A stretch of 64,000 nt of DNA from Pseudisothecium myosuroides (taxonomy: Eukaryota; Streptophyta; Bryopsida; Hypnales; Lembophyllaceae). The translations under genes and the position numbers were made by a program. Shown in pieces: positions 54,828-64,000 of the stretch. Each line of letters starts with the position of its first letter. Position 1 is the first letter of the stretch. The notes under the pieces are model-generated. The model was given only the letters and a program-made list of their open reading frames with translations. It was not told the origin of the DNA and made no database searches. The stretch spans positions 4,898,001 to 4,962,000 of the forward strand of contig OX637296.1 of NCBI GenBank assembly GCA_951799445.1, in the 5' to 3' direction.

Positions 54828-57800
54828 CTGCTTCGCTTTGTAAGACGGAGGTAGTTCACTCGTTCCCAAGAAATCGTTCCCATGCTTGTGTACAAAAGTT
54901 GCCAATGTCCACGTCAACAATTCACTTAGTAATGAATGCCGAGCCGCCAAAATTCCGCGCCAAGTCCGATGACGTCATCGTCAAGCTGGCATTCTTTTGC
55001 CTCTGCGTTGCCATGCTGAGGTGCAGAATGCACGGGACTTGCTACGGGGGATATCGATGCAAGCAATTTTCTGGGCTACCTAGTTCGATGTGGGGATTGA
55101 ATGAGTTTATGTTGTTGATATCTAGCAGACAATACTTGAATTTTAAGTTTGGGAGTGAATGGCAAGACTGTTCTTTGTATTTTGTAGCCTGATATCGCAT
55201 TCCTACGTGTTGCTCTTCACTTTACAATTAGTTGCTACAAATTTTGGATTGTATTTCATCCTACATTGTACCTGTTGAGCTCCATCATACTTTGATTTAG
55301 TTTCGTATTCTTGGATTGACGGGTAAAAACGGATCTGACAAATCATGTTTCTTAGGAGAGGTGGAACACATTTGTTCCACCTTCTATAGTCGAGGCTTCA
55401 GGTTTGCATCAATGTTGAACATTTCAACCACCAATTGTTTTTGAAAGACGAAATCTATCGATGGCGGCAATATTCAGGTAAAAAAGATAGGGTACAAAGA
55501 ATCCTACTCTTGCAGATTCGATGGTACTTAATCATCATAAGAAGACGCTCTGAAGGTCAGTTCTACAGACTTGTCCTTAAAATGTTAACCTTGGGGCAAG
55601 AGAAGTTACAATTTCTAGAAGTCATTCATTCTTTGAGCATTTCAACCTTAGCACTAGTTTGGAGTTGCTAGATATTGCCCAGCTTATGCCTTTCCTTGCA
55701 TAATTTTGGAAGAAGATGCGTCATGATCCTGTTTGTGTGCTTTGTTGAGGGCATCGACGTTTTTCGTCATTGACTGGTTAAATGTTATTCAGAAAATTGA
55801 TCTTGGAAGTTGTACCATGAATACTGTCCGTTATATATACTATATCCCAGAACATTATGATAAATCCCTATTTCTCGATTCACCAATTCCGTGATTTTCA
55901 ACTTGTAGTTCACCTTTGATTTATAATTCCCCACATGCACAGAGAGTTCATGCCCACTGGCTTTTAGGGAGTTCCGACATAGTTAGCTAGCAATGCTACA
56001 TATTCTCTGCATCATTGTTTAGAGCCATTGATGATGTCATGTGTCTACAAGATTGGAAGGTGCTGATGAATTAAGTTAATGAAGTATGTTTTGCTATGAG
56101 GGTTTTGCAGGCTCGAAAGCATTGAAGCTTTCTCTAACGACCTCGGGGTTTCTCCTTCATACTTAAATTTTTTTTGCTTCATGTACGGTATACTCTCTGA
56201 TAGTTACCTTGATCTTTACTTGGAAAGATTAGAATGAGTTGATCGCCTTAGTTTCAATTATTTGTTACAGCAAGTAGACAAATTCACTACTGTTTTGTAT
56301 TGAGGTTGCAGGAAGTCGGAGGCAGCTCGACAAGGATATTTTTGTCTGGTGAGTAACTTCGCTTACATTGGTACTTGTTTTGTATCATTCGAAGCAACAT
56401 GGACTTTGCTCTATGTCTGCCTATCTAAGACGCAAGGACTCTTGTACATTCTAGTTTTGCACTAACGTGTATCTAAAACGTCTGTAGATACTTTTTTTCC
56501 CCTACCAAACGCTTCATATGCTGTTAGATTTTCTGCTAGTGGTTGCGGGTTGACCTCCAATGGTTGTTCCAGAGGAGGGCTTTCCAAAGGAGGGCGTAGA
56601 GAATGGGTTCTACCAATGTCACGATGCGCTGGTGCTTGTTCTCCTTGCAATGATAGCAGGTATTTTGTTAGTGATGTTCATGACAATATTAACAATAGTA
56701 GACAACAAATTCAGAGCTTTACACCAGGGTGGCAGGCATTGATTTCACATCTAAGCTCATTGTTGTGAATCTCCCTGTGTCTTCTTTAGTTCTTCACCTC
56801 TTTGTTCCGTTTATAATATTTTATCTTTCTATAATGATCAGATATCTCAGCTATCTTTTACCTTCGATTATCACTCCATGAAGTACAGGGAAGGCATGCT
56901 CTATAGTACTGGAATTTGCAATGGTGCTGTCAAATAGTTTCTGCTACAGATGGATGCCGAGGCCAATGCCATATTTGACTGTATGTGATTTCTGTGATTT
57001 CTATTTCAAGTGGGCTCAATAATTCATTTTAGGAGGTCATACATGGCCTATAATGTCATGCCAAAGCTTAGCAAGGTCTTGAAGTGTTATGGAGCTTCGA
57101 ATTAGGTGTAGCAGCATGCAGACAACACTGTCACTCAAACATATGCAGATTCAGCTCTCCTATAATGAGCATAAAGACTTAGTAAATTTCTTTTTTCCTT
57201 GAGCATCAACTCCTATAAAGTCTGATTGAATTGCTTCCTTTTGCACATAATACTCTACAGATGGATGTTTTTTCAAATGCTCTGCTTGAAGCTTAAGGAA
57301 AGCCGTGAAAACAAATGCACTTTCTTTTATTGTATAGGTCTGATAATTGAAACAAAAGTGTTATATTTAAAAGAATTTCATGTGCAATAAGTTGATCATG
57401 GCGTCTGTTGTACACCATGCAGTTTTATATGTGCTGAAAGGTACGGGTGGAGTGATTTGACCCATTCGAAATTGGTCCTTCGAACTGGTATGATCCAATT
57501 CGTTCTCGATTCAGGACTTATAGAGTTCAAGTAAAGGTATTGTATACTTATTCATCCATGCATAGGAGTCAATCTTACTGTCCTGTCCTCTTTTTTATTC
57601 CACATCTCTTTAGAACTAAGGAAGGAGGTTCAGAAATGGAGCATCTACTGACGGGAATATTTTTAGCTCATTTTTCAGACATAGAGAAATTGATGAGGAA
57701 TCTAACCCAACTGGTTTTGTATTTTTCCAAGCATTTTTGAATTACTTATGAATTTTCAAACAAGTTGGGTCGTACGTCCCTATTTGTGACCCTAGGTCTT

Positions 57801-58316
57801 TCATTAACGGTTCACTTGCAATTCTAAATAAAAATGGGGAAAACAAAGAGAATGACTGGCTCTTGCAATTAATAAGTCTTTTTTTCTTGATTCATTCAAT
57901 GCCTATACTAGTCAATTTCAAACCAACTCATGTCCATTTCACAGTCATTTATAGGGTCTATTCTTAATGCCCGCTCTATTTTACAGCCTCTTACCTTAGA
58001 ACTCACTAATTACAAATGAGCACCTTGATGTTACCTTCACTAAAAAGTTAAATTGCATGTGCCAACCCTGTGGCATTAGTGCGCCGCAACTCCTAAAGAA
58101 GTTGGTTCGGAATTAATTCCTGCATTTTTTTGTATTATGTAGTCTCATTATGAAATTACAATACTCTGATGCTTCAAATCTGATGCTTGGTCTCCTGATT
58201 TTCCGTTTTTTGACCACAAATTCTCCTATTTGTTTCCCAATCTTATCCTTTGCAACTGACAGTGCAGACTCATAGCTGAAAATTTGATGCCATTCATACT
58301 TTAAATTTGGATCGAC
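54828..58316. other. Region with possible scattered exons but no assignable gene
   Basis: A GC-richer open stretch at 54830-55190 (up to 131 residues, no start supported) and splice-like pieces at about 56110 (TTTTGCAG|GCTCG) and 56312-56352 (TTGCAG|GAAGTC to CTG|GTGAGT) suggest remains of a spliced gene. At 56560-56742 one frame gives a strongly hydrophobic segment (LVLVLLAMIAGILLVMFMTI), possibly a membrane span, but an overlapping frame is also open. I recognise no protein family and cannot connect the pieces. Confidence 0.3.
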
Positions 58317-61300
58317 ATGGCAAACGAGAGTGCTGCGTACAAGATACAAACGTGGATAAAAGGAGAATACAAACCTCTCATCATTCGAGGACGTTCTTCA
58401 CATGATCAGATTATGAAGTTGAGTTTTCCTGAGAAGAGGCGTGCTGGGGAGAAACACTTGGATCTCTGGTTAGACGGATCACTGTATCCTATAGATTCAA
58501 GCACAGGTAAACGTCCAAAACTCTCATCAGTAGGAGAATTATTGGAATTCATAGGCGATGGAGAGGAAGGTTTGCTGGGATACGTAAAGAGGTTGGAGAC
58601 TAGTAGTGGACGGACTGCCGCAACTGTCAGAGAAAAAGACATTGAGATCAGAGTGTTGCGAGAGAGGATTGATGACCTCATCAAGAGTTCCGCTATGGAA
58701 TCAGTTGCTTCCCATAGTCAGATCAACAATTCCGAAAGTCAATTGCAATGCTTACAAAGTCAGCTCAGCTCAGAGCGAGAGGTATCGATTTCTTTGAGGG
58801 AACAGCAAGTCCAAAAAATTAATGAGTTAGAAGTATTGCACGCGACAAAAATTGCTTCTTTAGAAACAGAACAAGCATTGACAAACAAACAATTTAATTG
58901 CATGAAGAGAAAATTCAATCGACTTGTCAAGACTCCTTACGGTATACGTTCACAAGTCCGGGCCCGACGGGATTTGAGTGAACTTGCTCCTAACAGTGGA
59001 CAAGCCAAAGCAGTGAGACGACTGGCTCGACAAATTTTGGCACCATCTACAGTGGCAAGGATTCAACAGGAGAATTCACGTGAATCAACCCATAAGCACT
59101 TGTGTAGTAGCAAGGAATCTCAAACAAAAACTGGGAAGGTTTTTGCTTCTATTTTGTCAAAGACAGAAGTCAGTTCCATGATGGAGCTTCCGTCTTTATC
59201 CTCTGTGGCTGTGAATACTACAAACTCTTATCTCAAAACAGTGGGAAAAGCTGTGGGGCCTCAATCTATTCTACAAACATGTGATGAAAGTGGCATTACC
59301 CAAAACGGCTATGGCGCAATATATCGAAAGTTGAAAGGGGGCTTGCAATTGGCAGACAAGAGGCTGAGAGTAAGTTGTCTTCCTAACCCACACCAAGTCT
59401 CTGAATTGCGGAGAGAATTCAACAGTAAGCTCCCCGATCTTGTTGGTGAGCCCATGTTCATCAACAATACTTTTGAACTAGGTCCTGGAAAAGCAAAAGG
59501 AAAGAAGAAAGACAAGACGTCTCTGAAGTTAGACAAGTTCAACAATGTATTTCTTGACATCGAAATGGTTCAACGAACTATGATCCGCTTGTACAACATT
59601 ACAATAGCTGGTAAGGATTTTTGGTCCTCTCCATATTCCATTTGCTTAATTTAGGAGCTCAGAACCAAACATATTAGACAATTCATACAATCCCTTTTTG
59701 TCTTTCCTACTTACTATTGATTGAAACAACAAGGTTTTGGGATCCAAACCTCATTGTTTCGGTGCCGAAACCTCATTGTTTTGGGACCCACACAAGAAGG
59801 TGAACGTAAGATATGTTAAGTGAGCTAATACATGGAGACTTTGAAGCTATCAGTCTTTGATACATTCACATTACACAGACGAAATCTTCTTCATTTTCGG
59901 TTGAAACCCGTAGTTCAAATTCTTTATATGTTCTGATGACCATGTGACAAACATATAAGTTTGATTAGCAGTCAAAATAGTATTTGGAAACATAAGCACA
60001 GTCATTGCTACAACAATAGAATGGTTTCTTCAATTTGCGGTATGAAGTTAATATGAACGTTGTCGAACTTGTCTCTGCAGCTTGTCTTTAGCCAAGTACA
60101 GAAGACGTACTCACTTTACCTTGTATGCTATTTCTATTGTCAGGACCATGAAAAACAATACAAGTAAAAGAATTATTCCTGTACTACACAAAATAGTGAA
60201 AATAGGTTGCCTTAACAATTACATAGCCTTACCTCAAGAAAGTTACCTTACTAGCCATCACAATCAACAAATACTTTTATAGATATTTCCATTTGTACAC
60301 ATGGAGGTTCATGAGTCCTTGGTTTCAACAATATCTAATTCAAAAGTAGTGCATTCTTCTACAGTAATCATAAATAATTATTTAGTGTCAAATGTCAAGA
60401 TATTAGTATGGGCCTATGAAGGCAACCTGATTTCACTATTGTGTGTAGATCTTTTCTACAGAATTTGCTTTGAAAGCTTGGCCCATTGTCAAAAAAAAGA
60501 AAAGATTCTTCATGCATGCTTAGCAACCACGTACTAGCTCAATGACGGTACCCAAAAGCAGATTTTGTGGTACTGACAATTGAGATTAATAATCGGTGTT
60601 TTCACTCATAGAGTTGGCAGGTACTAGAGTAATTGGTACCTATTAAGTGAGCAGCACCTCTACTGTCTGGTCCTTCGTGAAACCACTTGGTCATTGTTTT
60701 AGCATGTGTTGAAATTTTATACTGCAAATGTATGTAAGTTTGAATTGATGCTCATAGATATATTGCAACTAAGATCAATGTAGTGACCAGTAACTAAGAT
60801 CGATGGACACAATGAGTAACTGAGAGCACTACCAAGCATAGTGAGAGTAATCCCTCATTAAATATTTGACTAAGGTTCTTGTTGCAATGCCAACTAACTG
60901 GAATCATTTTTTAAATTGGTTATGTAAACAGTTCCTTATGAGCGCTTGCCTAGCAGCTTAGTAAGCTAAATTTTATTGTCATGCTCATCATGCAAGTTGT
61001 AAATGGTGACCTAAAATGTGCATTAATGTACTCGTCTGATATTTTGGTTTGTGACAGAAATTGGGGACAACCCATTAATATTCTACATCAAGATGGACGA
61101 AGCAGAAATAGTTCAAGCGGAGAAGCTTGAGAGAGTGAGCATCACGTTGATGAACCAAGCACTTGATCCAAAGATACAAAAAGGCAGTGACGAGTATTTT
61201 TCTGTGCAATCTGAGCGTGAAATTTGGCCAGTGGGTTGTTTTCGAGTTCCAAAGGAGAATTATGAGGTGCTAAGTTGGGTCTTCTCACAAACCTCATGCC

Positions 61301-63271
61301 TAACCTTATTTGTGCACAGGGAGCAGGTCAACCATTGGTAGTAGAAGGTATTGGATCTTTTCAGGTCCAGTGGCACCTTTCGGCAGACATGAAGACTATA
61401 AAATCATTGTATGGTTTGCAAGGAGGGGCAAATGCAAAGCTCTCATGTATATATTGCCTACAACAAAAAACCAAAACTATTGTAGCAACAGAAGCTCAAG
61501 CTCGTGCAGTTGCACAAAAAAGGCTACCTACATGGGGAGGAGGACTATTTGCACAGAATATAGCAGCCAAACCAGAGAAGGACTTGTCTAGATGGAGGCC
61601 AATACTTGACATACCATTACACCAAGTTCACATTTGCACACTACATGCATTAAAACGCATGTGTGAAAAGATGTTGCATCTTCACTTCCAATATGTGTGG
61701 ACCATTCGGGACAAAACAATTCAAGCAGCAGCCATCAAAGATATTGAAGTAGTGCTCTCAGCAACAGGAATGCATGGAGGTTCAGTGAAAATTTTCAAAG
61801 ATACTGAACTATCAGGCACAATGAACAATGTGCCAAACAAGCCATCAGTGAGTGGCACACGGGCACACAAGTTGTTCCAGCAGTCATCTTTGTTCCAAGA
61901 ATCAGGTACTGGAATATCTGATAGAATATGGCGAGATATCATCATTGCAGAACGAAATGCTTCAAATGATGGCTCTGTGAGGCGTGACCGAATGGCAGTC
62001 TGGGCAGCTTTGGAACGGCTAGTGCCATACCTCACTGGTTTAACACTCACTCAAGAGCAGTGCTCTACATTCAAGAAGCACTCTGAAGATTTTGGACGCC
62101 TATTTGTCAAAGTGTATGGAGAACATCACGTGACCCACTACATTGTACAATATCAAAACTCTACTTCCGCATTGCTGTATATTCAATGATTTACTCATAC
62201 CTGCTATGAACTCTTTATCTAGCGCTAATCAAATGGTCACATTTGTTGAAATGGCTAGGTTGAAAGGTACGACAGAACTCAGAATATTCAAGTGTACAAA
62301 GCTACAGAAAGTAGGACAGGTATGATCTAAGAATTGCAAGGAGGCATTATTTAGGAAATATCTGGTTCCAATTTTAACAGTTTTAATATCTGACGAGTGT
62401 TATGTTTTCATTAATCAAATAACAAGTCTAATCATTCTATTCAATTCATTTGTGCACAATAACAAAAGATCAGTCACACATGTCCATCATTACATTATTA
62501 TGCTATTAATTGTAATTGAAATCAACAACATTGAAAAACTCATTGAACTTGTCATGTTCACATCATCAGTTTCATCCAGCTAGATGTTTTTTAACTCTAG
62601 AAATAAGTGAAAACCAAGCTTTGGTAGTGAAATTAGTCTTTTTAGAACTTTTTGCATGACAACATCATATGTATAATATAAAATCAAAGGTTTGTGGACA
62701 ATCATTATCACTACACATTTTATGTCATTAGCAGAGGCTACCTCTAATTGTAGCACAATATGTAGCTCACCTAAGCTCATATTTACATTATCAACATGAA
62801 TATAGCAATGAAACTACAAGTATTATGATTCTAGTCCCTTGGCTGATGACTACTTTGCTTTCTGTTGCACAGCACGTCCTCATAAAGCATGGTCCTCGGT
62901 TTGTAGAGAAATATGGGTCCCTTTCCGTTTGGTCTTGCCAAGGGATGGAATACTCACACCATGCCGCCAAGGCTGCTTACCACAGGCACACCCAACACGG
63001 AGGCTCAAAACATAAGAAGAATCCATTTCTGCAAACCTATGAACATTGGTACAGGATAATTCAACACCGTTTCCAAAACAAGCTCTTTCAAGATAGTCGA
63101 CCAAGCTCTATCAACGAGGAAGAGGAAGAACGAATTCGCAGAAGAAGAGAAGCTTCTCTAAATTCGTCAGCAGCAATTCATGCTGCTGAATGGCAAGCAA
63201 ATTGTACAAGGGTTGGCAGCCGATGGGTACAAAATTCAACACTTACTGAGAACAATGATTCTGTGCAGTGA
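58317..63271 (+). CDS. Transposase-like protein with coiled coil and CxxC motif (gene 4), four exons
   Basis: Proposed exons are 58317-59610, 61058-61266, 61320-62144 and 62873-63271. All introns are GT-AG (1447, 53 and 728 bp) with phases 1, 0 and 0 that join cleanly, giving 2727 nt and 908 residues with no internal stop. The ATG has a good context (GACATGG). The N-terminal part is basic with a predicted coiled coil at about residues 100-200, followed by a conserved-looking region of unknown function. Exon 2 contains FYIKMDEAE (Asp445). Exon 3 begins the core: SADMKTIKSLYGLQGG (Asp524), a CIYC pair (Cys544/547), and HICTLHALKRM. Exon 4 starts HVLIKHGPRF and includes SCQGMEYSHHAAK (Glu802). 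The pattern of an early Asp, (G/A)DxK...G...CxxC, and a late QGxE resembles RNase H-like (DDE-type) transposase families of uncharacterised function; the D-D-E assignment is inference. It is unrelated to genes 1-3. Clean splicing and an open frame make it either a young element or a domesticated gene. I found no terminal repeats around it. Confidence 0.75.
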
Positions 63272-63906
63272 AGAGAAGAAAGCTTACTATTGTGTCCTTT
63301 AGAGATGTCTGTCACATATTCATAGTAGAAGTCACAAAGTTTTTGGTGGTAGAACTTCTGTCACAGTCCTGTGCTTTTCACTTCGAACATTGATCTGCAC
63401 AGAACGTGTACCAATCAGAATGTCAAGGTAAATAACAAGTAGCAATGAGAATAAGAATTTGCAAACTATTAATATCACATGAATGGCTCATTCAAACCAG
63501 TTGGACCATTTCAGTAGGAGACAAACTCAGCAAGAAACTCTATCTCTTTTTTACAAGAAATATACGAGAGACTTTGTAACTGATTTCAGAAGATAACTTT
63601 ATTGGTGGGTTCATAAGAACCTAGTCAGAACTTTCTCAAGTAGCTAGTAATTGTGTCAATGCGATGTCACCTTTCTTTTATGCAGACCTAATATAAAGGA
63701 TGAGGCCATCACTGCTACAGAAACTTCACTTCAAATGCAACCTACATGTCAAACTTCAGTCTTGGTGCACCAAAGCATTCACAACAAATTCATTTCTATA
63801 AATCGAATCAATTCAACATGACCACAGATTTGTTAATTTGTTAATGAATGAAATAAATCTTCTAAAATAATTGGCATAAGAATAACATAACATTCAATAG
63901 CTCTAC
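63272..63906. other. Downstream flank of gene 4
   Basis: AT-rich non-coding sequence, probably 3' UTR followed by spacer. No ORF, repeat or terminus that I can support. Confidence 0.45.
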
Positions 63907-64000
63907 AGTGATGGTGTGGTATATTCTACACCCCAACAATGCTTCATCAGTAGCTATTGATGAATTAGACAGGTGGAGGATGTAGAAGCACACCATCACT
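63907..64000. repeat. Inverted repeat at the window edge
   Basis: AGTGATGGTGTG (63907-63918) is the exact reverse complement of CACACCATCACT (63989-64000). The match extends imperfectly inward (TTCTACACC against GGATGTAGAA). It may be a small foldback MITE or the start of a longer element cut by the window end; the right flank is not visible, so no target duplication can be tested. Confidence 0.5.

Noticed and set aside
54797..55192. 131-residue ORF beginning at a non-ATG codon
   Set aside because: It starts inside the right end of a hAT-type MITE and has no recognisable domain. Possible exon, but unsupported.
56560..56742. Membrane-protein exon (LVLVLLAMIAGILLVMFMTI)
   Set aside because: A second frame across the same bases is equally open, and no flanking exons could be joined in phase. 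Mentioned but not called as a gene.

Overview
This window looks like nuclear DNA from a land plant. It is strongly AT-rich with long gene-free stretches. It carries interstitial (CCCTAAA)n telomere-type tracts, spliced genes with short introns, a TIR-NBS-LRR immune receptor, a polyamine-oxidase exon, and layers of plant-type MITEs. The receptor's TIR domain starts with the FLNHRGPD form rather than the FLSFRGEDT form usual in flowering plants. Together with the large transposase-like genes, this makes me favour a seed-free plant (bryophyte, lycophyte or fern), but a conifer cannot be excluded. No rRNA, intact tRNA, CRISPR array or viral gene was seen.

Layout. 0-10 kb: no recognisable gene; MITEs, degenerate repeats and one telomeric tract. 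10-15.5 kb: a 60-bp hairpin minisatellite leads into a nearly intact gene for a large DUF7869-type, probably transposase-like protein (gene 1, one frameshift), followed by a 3' block that recurs downstream of gene 2. 15.6-19.6 kb: a minus-strand gene with a ParB/Srx-like motif (gene 3), open in one frame apart from five stops, flanked and internally marked by copies of the near-palindrome AGGTCGANTCGACCT. 19.6-25.8 kb: gene-free, with a 177-bp satellite whose units carry a 20-bp perfect palindrome. 25.9-30.8 kb: the same near-palindrome again, then a second DUF7869-type gene (gene 2), broken by a hAT-type MITE and a nonsense codon. 31-36 kb: a nested stack of MITEs in which TTAA-, TA- and 8-bp-target-site elements can be told apart by comparing copies. 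36-41 kb: a segmental duplication and a polyamine-oxidase exon relic. 41.6-46.7 kb: a TNL receptor with twelve near-identical 72-bp LRR units and a decayed 3' end. 47-57 kb: CACTA, Stowaway-like and hAT-type MITEs and degenerate TTAA-family pieces. 58.3-63.3 kb: a clean four-exon gene (908 aa) for a second, unrelated transposase-like protein.

How the parts may work together. Genes 2 and 3 share the AGGTCGANTCGACCT motif family, and genes 1 and 2 share a protein family and a 3' flanking block. The simplest reading is one or more large, poorly described DNA transposons. They would encode a DUF7869-type recombinase, sometimes with a ParB-like partner, and carry clustered palindromic subterminal sites. 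That grouping is inference. The MITEs are passengers whose transposases are not in this window, except possibly a very decayed Tc1-like trace at 31.2-32.3 kb. All coordinates and splice sites were read by eye, with no alignment or search.
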